7,157 nt of DNA from an uncultured Haemophilus sp. (GTDB taxonomy: Bacteria; Pseudomonadota; Gammaproteobacteria; Enterobacterales; Pasteurellaceae), in assembly GCA_905205995.1 (NCBI GenBank), contig CAJLFU010000068.1, forward strand, positions 1-7,157, read 5' to 3'. The translations under genes and the position numbers were made by a program. The notes beneath the pieces are model-generated. The model ran no database searches. It saw nothing but the letters and a program-made list of their open reading frames with translations, and had not been told where the DNA came from. Within the stretch, counting starts at the first letter, position 1; each line of letters starts with the position of its first letter. Of this stretch, positions 1 to 6,706 are shown in pieces.

Positions 1-731
1 TACCTAACCTAAAAGTACATGATTTTGGTGGTGTTCATCCTGCTGGTTTAGTGGGGACACATATTCACTTTATCGATCCGGTTGGTGTGAATAAAACTGT
101 ATGGCACATGAATTACCAAGATGTGATTGCTGTCGGTAAATTATTCACTACGGGCGAACTTTATGTTGAGCGCGTTGTTTCTCTTGCTGGTCCGCAAGTG
201 AAAGAACCTCGTTTAGTTCGTACAGTAATCGGTGCTAACCTTTCTCAATTAACCGCAAATGAATTAAAAGACGGGAATAACCGTGTAATTTCTGGTTCTG
301 TGCTTTGCGGCCAAACAGCAAAAGATGCGCATGACTATTTAGGTCGTTATGCATTACAAGTGTCTGTGATTGCAGAAGGTAATGAGAAAGAATTCTTAGG
401 CTGGATTACACCACAATCGAACAAATATTCGATTACCCGTACCGTATTGGGTCACTTTGGTAAGAAATTATTCAACTTCACTACCGCAGAAAATGGTGGT
501 GAGCGTGCAATGGTACCAATCGGTAGCTATGAGCGCGTGATGCCGTTGGATATTTTACCGACATTATTATTACGTGATTTAATCGTGGGTGATACCGATG
601 GTTCACAAGCGTTAGGTTGTCTTGAATTAGATGAAGAAGACTTAGCGTTATGTTCTTTCGTTTGCCCGGGCAAATATGAATACGGTTCAATCTTGCGTCA
701 AGTATTAGATAAGATTGAGAAGGAAGGTTAA
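1..731 (+). CDS. nqrA: Na+-translocating NADH:quinone reductase subunit A, C-terminal part (5' end outside window)
   Basis: NqrA is the large peripheral subunit on the cytoplasmic side of the Na+-NQR complex. It binds no flavin or iron-sulfur cofactor and has been linked to quinone binding. The reading frame is already open at the left edge (first full codon at base 3), giving 242 visible residues ending in TAA at 729-731. The family is about 445-450 residues long, so roughly the first 200 are missing. Recognisable family segments are HPAGLVGTHIHFIDPVG near the start of the visible part, then VWHMNYQDVIAVGKLF and, near the end, the acidic ELDEEDLALCSFVCPGKYEYG stretch. The GTG at 51 lies inside the conserved GLVGTHIHF segment, where it encodes valine; it is not a start. 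The operon promoter, upstream of nqrA, is out of view. The last codons carry the Shine-Dalgarno sequence of nqrB. Identification is from recalled family sequence plus the following nqrB-F genes. Confidence 0.97.
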   Translation, partial: PNLKVHDFGGVHPAGLVGTHIHFIDPVGVNKTVWHMNYQDVIAVGKLFTTGELYVERVVSLAGPQVKEPRLVRTVIGANLSQLTANELKDGNNRVISGSVLCGQTAKDAHDYLGRYALQVSVIAEGNEKEFLGWITPQSNKYSITRTVLGHFGKKLFNFTTAENGGERAMVPIGSYERVMPLDILPTLLLRDLIVGDTDGSQALGCLELDEEDLALCSFVCPGKYEYGSILRQVLDKIEKEG

Positions 732-733
732 AA

Positions 734-1969
734 ATGGGTTTAAAAAATCTTTTTGAAAAAATGGAACCCGCGTTTTTACCAGGTGGTAAATACAGCAAGC
801 TTTATCCGATCTTTGAATCGATTTATACCTTGCTTTACACACCAGGTACGGTAACGCACAAAAACACACACGTTCGTGATGCGTTAGACTCAAAACGTAT
901 GATGATTACGGTTTTCCTTGCGTTGTTCCCAGCGATTTTTTACGGGATGTATAACGTGGGTAACCAAGCGATCCCTGCCTTAAATCAATTAGGCAATTTA
1001 GATCAATTAATTGCTAACGATTGGCACTATGCGCTTGCAAGTTCATTAGGTTTAGACTTAACCAATAATGCAACTTGGGGCTCAAAAATGGCGTTAGGGG
1101 CGATCTTCTTCTTACCAATTTACTTAGTGGTATTTACTGTTTGTACAATTTGGGAATTATTGTTCTCAGTGGTGCGTGGTCATGAAGTAAATGAAGGGAT
1201 GTTCGTTTCAACCATTTTATTTGCATTAATCGTTCCACCAACATTGCCATTATGGCAAGCAGCACTTGGTATCAGTTTTGGTATCGTGGTAGCGAAAGAA
1301 ATCTTCGGTGGTGTAGGTCGTAACTTTATGAACCCTGCGCTTGCTGGTCGTGCATTCTTATTCTTCGCTTATCCAGCTCAAATTTCTGGTGACTTAGTAT
1401 GGACTGCTGCAGATGGTTTCTCTGGTGCAACCGCACTTTCACAATGGTCTCAAGGTGGTCAAGCCGCATTACAACACACTGTAACCGGTCAACCTATTAC
1501 TTGGATGGATGCATTCATCGGTAATATTCCTGGTTCAATGGGTGAGGTTTCAACGCTTGCGTTATTAATCGGTGGTGCGTTAATTGTATTCACCCGTATT
1601 GCTTCTTGGCGCATTATGGCTGGTGTCATGATCGGTATGATTGGTACAGCAACCTTATTCAACCTAATCGGTTCTGATTCTAACCAAATGTTCTCAATGC
1701 CTTGGCATTGGCACTTTGTATTAGGTGGTTTTGCACTTGGTATGATCTTCATGGCTACAGACCCTGTATCAGCTTCATTCACCAACACGGGTAAATGGTG
1801 GTACGGTGCGTTAATTGGCGTGATGGCTGTATTAATTCGTACAGTGAACCCAGCTTACCCAGAAGGGATGATGTTAGCGATTTTATTTGCAAACTTATTT
1901 GCACCAATTTTCGACTACATCGTGGTTCAAGCAAATATCAAACGTCGGAGAGCAAGAACAAATGGCTAA
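734..1969 (+). CDS. nqrB: Na+-translocating NADH:quinone reductase subunit B
   Basis: NqrB is the large integral-membrane subunit; it carries covalent FMN and riboflavin and takes part in Na+ transport and quinone reduction. The protein has 411 residues, the usual family length. A cytoplasmic N-terminal stretch (about 1-54) is followed by many hydrophobic segments, for example about 55-75, 120-145, 158-187, 274-287, 292-312, 325-343 and 355-400. Family marks are RGHEVNEG (148-155), FGGVGRNFMNPALAGRAF (191-208) and the flavinylation motif DGFSGATALS, whose FMN-accepting threonine is T233 (codon ACC at 1430-1432). ATG 734 is preceded by AAGGAAGG (720-727) inside the end of nqrA, and only 2 nt separate the genes. 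The 3' end overlaps nqrC by 8 nt. An uptake-sequence core lies on the FMN-threonine codon (1430-1438). Confidence 0.98.
   Translation: MGLKNLFEKMEPAFLPGGKYSKLYPIFESIYTLLYTPGTVTHKNTHVRDALDSKRMMITVFLALFPAIFYGMYNVGNQAIPALNQLGNLDQLIANDWHYALASSLGLDLTNNATWGSKMALGAIFFLPIYLVVFTVCTIWELLFSVVRGHEVNEGMFVSTILFALIVPPTLPLWQAALGISFGIVVAKEIFGGVGRNFMNPALAGRAFLFFAYPAQISGDLVWTAADGFSGATALSQWSQGGQAALQHTVTGQPITWMDAFIGNIPGSMGEVSTLALLIGGALIVFTRIASWRIMAGVMIGMIGTATLFNLIGSDSNQMFSMPWHWHFVLGGFALGMIFMATDPVSASFTNTGKWWYGALIGVMAVLIRTVNPAYPEGMMLAILFANLFAPIFDYIVVQANIKRRRARTNG
1430..1438 (-). repeat. DNA uptake signal core (Hin-type) inside nqrB
   Basis: The plus strand reads ACCGCACTT, the exact reverse complement of the 9-base Haemophilus uptake core AAGTGCGGT. 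Its bases are three whole codons, Thr-Ala-Leu, the first being the FMN-accepting T233 of NqrB. The flank on the expected side is not notably AT-rich, so the extended uptake consensus is poorly met. It could be a chance match in a conserved protein segment. Confidence 0.7.
1947..1952 (+). promoter_or_regulatory. Ribosome binding site that decides the nqrC start
   Basis: GGAGAG lies 9 nt before the ATG at 1962, within the last codons of nqrB. The open frame of nqrC runs further upstream (an ATG at 1887), but that start would overlap nqrB by 83 nt and add about 25 residues before the family's normal N-terminus MAKFNKDSVSGT. The downstream ATG is therefore preferred. Confidence 0.7.
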
Positions 1970-2753
1970 ATTTAATAAAGATAGCGTTAGCGGTACAGTT
2001 ACCGTTGTTGTGTTGCTAAGTTTAGTGTGTTCTATCGTGGTTTCTGGTGCTGCAGTAGCATTAAAATCTAAACAAGATGAACAAAAAGCACTCGACGTTC
2101 AACGTAACATTTTAACTGTTGCTGGCTTAATGAAAGAAGATAATGCATCAGTAATCAAAGACACTTACAACAAATTTATTGAACCTCGTTTAGTGGATTT
2201 GCAAAGTGGTGATTACGTTCAAGCTTCAGCAGAAGAAATCAGCAAATTTGAACCTAAAGATGCCATTAAAGATCCTGCAAAAAGTCAAGCTATCCCAGCT
2301 GAGGCAGATAAAGCAGGGATTAAAGTTCGTGCAAACCAAGCGCGTGTTTATCTTGTAAAAGATGAACAAGGCAATGTAACCCAAGTGGTATTACCAATGT
2401 ATGGTCGCGGCTTATGGTCAACCATGTATGGTTTTGTTTCTGTAGCACCAGATGCAAATACTATCAAAGGTATTACTTACTATGATCAAGGTGAAACAGC
2501 GGGTCTTGGTGGTGAAATTGCGAACCCACGTTGGCAAGCACAGTTCGTGGATAAAAAATTATTCGATGAGCAAGGTAACCAAAAATTCAAAATCTACAAA
2601 GGTAGCTCTGCTGCAGATAAAGAGCACGGTGTAGATGGTTTATCAGGTGCAACTTTAACCAGTAATGGTGTTCAAGGTTCATTTGATTATTGGTTCAGCC
2701 AAAATGGCTTTGGTCCATTCTTAGCGAAATTTAAAGCAGGAGAAATCAAATAA
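1962..2753 (+). CDS. nqrC: Na+-translocating NADH:quinone reductase subunit C
   Basis: NqrC is anchored in the inner membrane by one N-terminal helix and presents an FMN-carrying domain on the periplasmic side, passing electrons within the complex. The protein has 263 residues, close to the Vibrio homologue (about 257). It shows the anchor at about 11-33 and a charged, low-complexity region around 88-122. After these come the FMN-binding family blocks LPMYGRGLWSTMYGFV (144-159) and YYDQGETAGLGGEI (173-186), then the flavinylation motif DGLSGATLTS. T231 in that motif (codon at 2652-2654) is the predicted FMN attachment site. The start chosen is ATG 1962, which overlaps the nqrB stop in an 8-nt ATGGCTAA junction and suggests translational coupling. 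The gene ends in TAATG, sharing one base with the nqrD start. Confidence 0.97.
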   Translation: MAKFNKDSVSGTVTVVVLLSLVCSIVVSGAAVALKSKQDEQKALDVQRNILTVAGLMKEDNASVIKDTYNKFIEPRLVDLQSGDYVQASAEEISKFEPKDAIKDPAKSQAIPAEADKAGIKVRANQARVYLVKDEQGNVTQVVLPMYGRGLWSTMYGFVSVAPDANTIKGITYYDQGETAGLGGEIANPRWQAQFVDKKLFDEQGNQKFKIYKGSSAADKEHGVDGLSGATLTSNGVQGSFDYWFSQNGFGPFLAKFKAGEIK

Positions 2754-3382
2754 TGGCTGATGCAAAAGTAAACTTAAAAGGTCTTTTATTCGATCCTATT
2801 GTTAAAAATAACCCGATTGCCTTGCAAATTTTGGGTATCTGTTCTGCATTAGCGGTAACAACCCAATTACAAACAGCGATCGTTATGGCGATTGCGGTAA
2901 GTTTGGTAACCGGTTTCTCCAGTTTGTTCATTTCATTGATTCGTAACTATATTCCAAATAGTATCCGTATCATTGTGCAACTGGCGATTATCGCATCTTT
3001 AGTAATCTTGGTTGACCAAGTATTAAAAGCTTATGCTTATGGTTTATCTAAACAGCTTTCTGTATTCGTTGGCCTTATCATTACAAACTGTATCGTAATG
3101 GGCCGTGCAGAAGCGTTTGCGATGAAATCACCACCGTTAGAAAGCTTTGTTGATGGTATCGGTAACGGTTTAGGTTATGGTGCGATCTTATTAATTGTCG
3201 CCACATTACGTGAATTAATCGGTTCTGGTCGTTTATTTGGTTTCCCTGTATTCCAAACTATTCAAGACGGCGGTTGGTATCAACCAAACGGTTTATTCCT
3301 TCTTGCACCAAGTGCGTTCTTTATTATCGGCTTCGTTATTTGGGGCTTAAGAACGTGGAAACCTGAGCAACAGGAGAAATAA
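2753..3382 (+). CDS. nqrD: Na+-translocating NADH:quinone reductase subunit D
   Basis: NqrD is an integral inner-membrane subunit of the NqrDE/RnfAE family. With NqrE it forms a pseudo-symmetric antiparallel pair holding an iron or 2Fe-2S centre ligated by four cysteines in mid-membrane. The 209-residue protein has about six hydrophobic segments: roughly 21-36, 40-62, 71-91, 101-116, 138-156 and 181-199. The two ligand cysteines are C30 (in ILGICSAL) and C113 (in ITNCIVMGRAEAFA), matching the C29/C112 pair described in Vibrio. The family motif GRAEAFA follows C113. A start at ATG 2753 overlaps the nqrC stop by one base (TAATG), with AGGAG at 2738-2742 as ribosome binding site. The N-terminus MADAKVNLKGLLFDPI is typical of the NqrD branch. 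Confidence 0.97.
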   Translation: MADAKVNLKGLLFDPIVKNNPIALQILGICSALAVTTQLQTAIVMAIAVSLVTGFSSLFISLIRNYIPNSIRIIVQLAIIASLVILVDQVLKAYAYGLSKQLSVFVGLIITNCIVMGRAEAFAMKSPPLESFVDGIGNGLGYGAILLIVATLRELIGSGRLFGFPVFQTIQDGGWYQPNGLFLLAPSAFFIIGFVIWGLRTWKPEQQEK

Positions 3383-3385
3383 TCA

Positions 3386-3982
3386 ATGGAACATTATATT
3401 AGCCTATTCGTGAAGGCGATCTTCATTGAAAACATGGCGCTCTCTTTCTTCTTAGGGATGTGTACTTTCCTTGCGGTTTCTAAGAAAGTTTCCACGGCGT
3501 TTGGCCTTGGTGTTGCAGTAGTCGTCGTACTTGGTATTGCGGTACCCGCTAACCAATTTGTATACGAACACGTATTAAAAGATGGCGCATTGGTAGAAGG
3601 TGTGAGCCTTGAGTTCTTAAACTTCATTACCTTTATCGGGATTATCGCGGGTCTTGTTCAATTACTTGAAATGACCTTAGATAAATTCTTCCCTGCACTT
3701 TATAACGCATTAGGTATCTTCCTTCCGCTTATCGCCGTAAACTGTGCGATCTTCGGTGGTGTATCTTTTGCCGTGCAACGTGAATACAACTTCGCTGAAG
3801 CAGCAGTTTATGGTATCGGCGCGGGTATAGGTTGGATGTTAGCAATCGTTGCGCTTGCAGGTTTAACCGAAAAAATGAAATATGCCGATGTACCGGCAGG
3901 CTTAAAAGGATTAGGGATTACCTTTATCACTGCGGGCTTGATGGCGCTTGGCTTTATGTCATTCTCTGGTATTCAGTTATAA
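3386..3982 (+). CDS. nqrE: Na+-translocating NADH:quinone reductase subunit E
   Basis: NqrE is the paralogue and partner of NqrD in the membrane core. The protein has 198 residues, the family's normal length, with about six hydrophobic segments: roughly 11-30, 38-56, 77-96, 108-129, 140-160 and 176-195. The iron-centre cysteines are C26 (FLGMCTFLA) and C120 (IAVNCAIFGGVSFA), at the same numbers as in the Vibrio protein, so all four ligands of the NqrD/NqrE site are present in this locus. The gene starts 3 nt after the nqrD stop, with AGGAG at 3372-3376. Its stop codon TAA forms part of the Shine-Dalgarno sequence of nqrF. The NqrE assignment, rather than RnfA, rests on its place between nqrD and nqrF. 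Confidence 0.97.
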   Translation: MEHYISLFVKAIFIENMALSFFLGMCTFLAVSKKVSTAFGLGVAVVVVLGIAVPANQFVYEHVLKDGALVEGVSLEFLNFITFIGIIAGLVQLLEMTLDKFFPALYNALGIFLPLIAVNCAIFGGVSFAVQREYNFAEAAVYGIGAGIGWMLAIVALAGLTEKMKYADVPAGLKGLGITFITAGLMALGFMSFSGIQL

Positions 3983-3987
3983 GGAGG
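3981..3987 (+). promoter_or_regulatory. Strong ribosome binding site of nqrF
   Basis: AAGGAGG is the best anti-16S match among the internal gene starts of this operon. It lies 5 nt before the nqrF ATG (3993), and its first two bases are the last two of the nqrE stop codon. Ribosomes ending nqrE therefore stop on the nqrF binding site, which fits coupled or enhanced translation of the catalytic entry subunit. Confidence 0.75.
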
Positions 3988-3992
3988 CATAA

Positions 3993-5228
3993 ATGAGCGA
4001 ATCTTCAATTTTATTATTAGGTGTTGCGGCATTTACGGTTATCCTTTTAGTGCTCGTTGCGATTATTTTATTCGCTAAATCAAAATTAGTGGATTCTGGT
4101 GATATCACCATTTCTATTAATGACGATCCTGAAAAAGCGATCACTTTACCAGCTGGTGGTAAATTACTTGGTGCTTTAGCAAGTAAAGGTATCTTCGTTT
4201 CTTCTGCGTGTGGTGGTGGCGGTTCTTGTGGCCAATGTGTCGTCAAAGTAAAAAGCGGTGGTGGTGAAATTTTACCAACCGAACTTTCTCATATCAGCAA
4301 ACGTGAAGCGAAAGAAGGTTATCGTTTAGCTTGCCAAGTCAATGTAAAAGGCAGTATGGATGTTGAATTGCCAGAAGAAATCTTCGGTGTGAAAAAATGG
4401 GAATGTACTGTTATTTCTAATGATAACAAAGCAACCTTTATTAAAGAGCTTAAATTAGCGATTCCTGAAGGTGAAGAAGTTCCTTTCCGTGCGGGTGGTT
4501 ATATCCAAATCGAAGCTGATCCACATACGGTTTACTATAAAGATTTCGATATTCCAGAAGAATACCACGAAGATTGGGACAAATACGATTTATGGCGTTA
4601 TGTGTCTAAAGTGGATGAGCATATTATCCGTGCTTACTCAATGGCTTCATACCCAGAAGAGAAAGGCATCATTATGCTTAACGTGCGTATTGCAACGCCT
4701 CCACCACGTCAACCTGATGCACCTCCAGGTCAAATGTCTTCTTACATTTGGTCATTAAAACCAGGTGATAAAGTGACAATTTCAGGTCCATTCGGTGAAT
4801 TCTTTGCGAAAGAAACCGACAACGAAATGGTCTTCATCGGTGGTGGTGCGGGTATGGCGCCAATGCGTTCTCATATCTTTGACCAATTAAAACGTTTACA
4901 CTCTAAACGTAAAATGTCATTCTGGTATGGTGCACGTTCTAAACGTGAAATGTTCTATGTAGAAGATTTTGATCAGCTTCAAGCAGAAAATCCAAACTTT
5001 ACATGGCACGTGGCATTATCTGATCCGTTACCAGAAGATAACTGGACAGGTTACACCGGCTTTATTCACAACGTACTTTATGAAAACTACTTGAAAAATC
5101 ATGAAGCACCAGAAGATTGTGAATACTATATGTGTGGACCTCCGGTGATGAACGCTGCGGTAATCAAAATGTTGAAAGACCTCGGTGTTGAAGATGAAAA
5201 CATCTTATTAGATGACTTCGGTGGTTGA
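3993..5228 (+). CDS. nqrF: Na+-translocating NADH:quinone reductase subunit F (NADH dehydrogenase, FAD and 2Fe-2S)
   Basis: NqrF is the electron entry point: it oxidises NADH and passes electrons via FAD and a 2Fe-2S centre into the membrane core. The protein has 411 residues, the usual length. One N-terminal membrane helix (about 5-28) anchors it with its domains in the cytoplasm. A ferredoxin domain (about 35-130) carries the ligands C73, C79, C82 and C114 in the CGGGGSCGQC...C pattern. The FAD-binding part of the ferredoxin-reductase domain shows RAYSMAS (213-219), and a proline-rich loop runs from 236 to 246. The NAD(H)-binding part shows GGGAGMAP (283-290) and CGPP (381-384), with the typical C-terminal end LLDDFGG. 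Start ATG 3993 has AAGGAGG just upstream. It is the last structural gene; a hairpin of paired uptake sequences lies 28 nt past the TGA stop. Confidence 0.98.
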   Translation: MSESSILLLGVAAFTVILLVLVAIILFAKSKLVDSGDITISINDDPEKAITLPAGGKLLGALASKGIFVSSACGGGGSCGQCVVKVKSGGGEILPTELSHISKREAKEGYRLACQVNVKGSMDVELPEEIFGVKKWECTVISNDNKATFIKELKLAIPEGEEVPFRAGGYIQIEADPHTVYYKDFDIPEEYHEDWDKYDLWRYVSKVDEHIIRAYSMASYPEEKGIIMLNVRIATPPPRQPDAPPGQMSSYIWSLKPGDKVTISGPFGEFFAKETDNEMVFIGGGAGMAPMRSHIFDQLKRLHSKRKMSFWYGARSKREMFYVEDFDQLQAENPNFTWHVALSDPLPEDNWTGYTGFIHNVLYENYLKNHEAPEDCEYYMCGPPVMNAAVIKMLKDLGVEDENILLDDFGG

Positions 5229-5258
5229 TTTTAGTTAATCAAAACATCATGAAAACTG

Positions 5259-5267
5259 ACCGCACTT
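5259..5267 (-). repeat. DNA uptake signal core (Hin-type), left arm
   Basis: Plus-strand ACCGCACTT is the exact reverse complement of AAGTGCGGT. Reading on the minus strand, the core is followed by CAGTTTTCATG, a partial match to the AT-rich extension of the uptake consensus. It forms the left arm of the hairpin with the copy at 5275-5283. Confidence 0.9.
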
Positions 5268-5274
5268 TGTGATG

Positions 5275-5283
5275 AAGTGCGGT
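5275..5283 (+). repeat. DNA uptake signal core (Hin-type), right arm
   Basis: Exact AAGTGCGGT core, followed by CAAAATTT and a second T-rich tract (TTTTT at 5298-5302). This fits the extended uptake consensus of a core plus two AT-rich segments about one helical turn apart. It is the best-formed uptake site in the window and indicates a naturally competent Pasteurellaceae of the H. influenzae type. Confidence 0.92.
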
Positions 5284-5301
5284 CAAAATTTAAGGTGTTT
5301 T

Positions 5302-5319
5302 TAGAAAATTTTCTATGAT
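5302..5319 (+). promoter_or_regulatory. Candidate apbE promoter (-10 TATGAT) beside a 14-bp AT palindrome
   Basis: TATGAT at 5314-5319 matches the sigma-70 -10 consensus at five of six bases and lies 54 nt before the apbE start. No good -35 is visible; the best is TTAAGG at 5290-5295 (3 of 6). Overlapping it is the perfect palindrome TAGAAAATTTTCTA (5302-5315), which could be an operator half of some kind or just AT-rich sequence. Position after a likely partial terminator makes a second promoter plausible, but the evidence is thin. Confidence 0.3.
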
Positions 5320-5372
5320 TACAGGTAAATTTTGTTTAGTTTGCTAGTAGTTCACAGATTTAGGAAATCCAG

Positions 5373-6413
5373 ATGAAAAAATTAATAAGCGGTATCGTGG
5401 CGGTGGCAATGGCATTAAGTCTTGCAGCCTGTGAAAAAGAAATAAAAGTTATCTCATTAAGTGGTAAAACAATGGGAACAACTTATCATGTTAAATACCT
5501 TGATGAAGGCTCAATGAAAGCAACATCTGAAAAGACGCATGAAGAAATTGAAGCTATCTTAAAAGATGTGAACGCGAAAATGTCCACTTACAAAAAAGAT
5601 TCGGAATTGAGTCGTTTCAATCAAAATACCCAAGTGAATACACCGATTGAGATTTCAGCAGATTTTGCCAAAGTATTGGCCGAAGCGATTCGTTTAAATA
5701 AAGTGACTGAAGGTGCATTGGATGTAACTGTTGGCCCTGTCGTTAATTTATGGGGATTTGGCCCGGAAAAACGTCCAGAAAAACAACCTACACCAGAACA
5801 ATTAGCTGAACGCCAAGCTTGGGTTGGTATTGATAAAATTGCCCTCGATATGAGTGCTGCCAAACCGACATTAAGCAAAGCACTTCCTCAAGTTTATGTC
5901 GATTTGTCCTCGATTGCTAAAGGCTTTGGCGTTGATCTGGTCGCTGAAAAGTTAGAACAATTAAATGCTCAGAATTACATGGTTGAAATCGGCGGAGAAA
6001 TTCGTGCGAAAGGAAAAAATATTGAAGGCAAACCTTGGCAGATCGCAATTGAAAAACCAACTACAACAGGTGAAAGAGCGGTTGAAGCTGTCATTGGATT
6101 AGACAATATGGGAATGGCAAGTTCTGGCGATTATCGAATTTACTTTGAAGAAAATGGTAAACGCTTTGCTCATGAAATTGATCCGAAAACAGGTTATCCA
6201 ATTCAGCATCATTTAGCCTCAATTACGGTACTTGCACCAACTTCAATGACTGCAGATGGCTTATCAACAGGGTTATTTGTGCTTGGTGAAGACAAGGCGT
6301 TAGAAGTGGCTGAGAAAAATAATCTTGCCGTTTATTTAATCATTAAAACAGATAATGGTTTTGTGACAAAATCATCCTCTGCTTTCAAAAAATTAACAGA
6401 AACAAAAGAATAG
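5373..6413 (+). CDS. apbE: FAD:protein FMN transferase ApbE (lipoprotein)
   Basis: ApbE moves FMN from FAD to a threonine in target proteins through a phosphoester bond, using a divalent metal; here the evident targets are T233 of NqrB and T231 of NqrC. The protein has 346 residues. It begins with a lipoprotein signal peptide (KK, a hydrophobic run 5-18, lipobox LAAC with C20), so it should be anchored in a membrane facing the periplasm, where the SGAT threonines are modified. E21 after the cysteine gives no inner-membrane retention signal. Family motifs are MGTTYHV (34-40), DLSSIAKGFGVD (177-188), EIGGEIRAKG (205-214), SSGDYRIYF (250-258), HEIDPKTGYP (267-276) and TADGLSTGLFVLG (293-305). 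D295 and T299 match the usual metal-binding Asp/Thr pair. AGGA (5362-5365) lies 7 nt before ATG 5373. It is followed 2 nt later by nqrM. Confidence 0.97.
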   Translation: MKKLISGIVAVAMALSLAACEKEIKVISLSGKTMGTTYHVKYLDEGSMKATSEKTHEEIEAILKDVNAKMSTYKKDSELSRFNQNTQVNTPIEISADFAKVLAEAIRLNKVTEGALDVTVGPVVNLWGFGPEKRPEKQPTPEQLAERQAWVGIDKIALDMSAAKPTLSKALPQVYVDLSSIAKGFGVDLVAEKLEQLNAQNYMVEIGGEIRAKGKNIEGKPWQIAIEKPTTTGERAVEAVIGLDNMGMASSGDYRIYFEENGKRFAHEIDPKTGYPIQHHLASITVLAPTSMTADGLSTGLFVLGEDKALEVAEKNNLAVYLIIKTDNGFVTKSSSAFKKLTETKE

Positions 6414-6415
6414 TT

Positions 6416-6676
6416 ATGCAAACTTTATTTTTTACTTTAATCGCTTTCGTCGCAATTATATTGTTGATGTCTATCGGATTTATTATCAAAAAACAAAGTT
6501 TAAAAGGCAGCTGCGGTGGTTTATCTACCCTTGGTATTGCCAAAGCTTGTGATTGTGATAAACCTTGCGACACGCTTCAATCAAAATTAGATGCGGGCGA
6601 TAAACAAGCAAAAGCCGAATATGAGCAAAAATTTGCGAAAAAAAATGGTGATTCGCAATTTTATGAAGTGAAGTAG
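6416..6676 (+). CDS. nqrM: Na+-NQR maturation protein NqrM (DUF539 family)
   Basis: NqrM is a small membrane protein needed for assembly of functional Na+-NQR, thought to supply or insert iron at the cysteine site shared by NqrD and NqrE. The 86-residue protein has one N-terminal membrane helix (about 3-24), a KK boundary, then a soluble part with four cysteines: C33 in GSCGG, and C45, C47 and C51 in ACDCDKPC. This pattern of four cysteines defines the family and is complete here. The C-terminal third is Lys/Glu-rich and probably helical. ATG 6416 lies 2 nt after the apbE stop with no clear Shine-Dalgarno sequence, so translation probably depends on apbE. An A8 run (6638-6645) sits at codons 75-77. 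Confidence 0.95.
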   Translation: MQTLFFTLIAFVAIILLMSIGFIIKKQSLKGSCGGLSTLGIAKACDCDKPCDTLQSKLDAGDKQAKAEYEQKFAKKNGDSQFYEVK

Positions 6677-6706
6677 TTCCATTTAACGTTGTGATGAGAG
6701 AACAGT

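Larger units (their letters stand above)
5257..5285. terminator. Hairpin of two inverted uptake sequences, possible terminator between nqrF and apbE
   Basis: A perfect 11-bp stem (5257-5267 with 5275-5285) encloses a 7-nt loop. Each arm contains the 9-base uptake core. Such inverted pairs are common after genes in Haemophilus and often serve as terminators. The plus-strand stem is followed by AAATTT and then mixed sequence with TTTTT only at 5298-5302, not a clean U-run. On the minus strand the run is GTTTT. Termination after nqrF is thus probably partial; the hairpin could also protect the nqr transcript from 3' decay. Structure is certain, function inferred. Confidence 0.6.

Noticed and set aside
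1489..1788. Minus-strand open frame of 99 codons within nqrB
   Set aside because: It lies wholly opposite a conserved gene, has no recognisable domain and reads as an antisense shadow of nqrB codon bias. The other minus-strand frames opposite nqrA, nqrD, nqrE, nqrF and apbE were dropped for the same reason.
1887..1961. Upstream in-frame ATG extending nqrC by 25 residues
   Set aside because: It would overlap nqrB by 83 nt, has no ribosome binding site in view, and adds residues before the family's normal N-terminus; ATG 1962 has GGAGAG upstream.
4471..4758. Plus-strand 95-codon frame inside nqrF
   Set aside because: Out of frame within the FAD-binding region of nqrF, with unlikely composition and no domain; a shadow frame.
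5225..5242. TTGATT...AATCAA inverted repeat resembling an FNR site
   Set aside because: The TTGAT and ATCAA halves are 8 nt apart instead of the 4 of an FNR box, the repeat overlaps the nqrF stop, and with one G-C pair the stem is too weak for a terminator.
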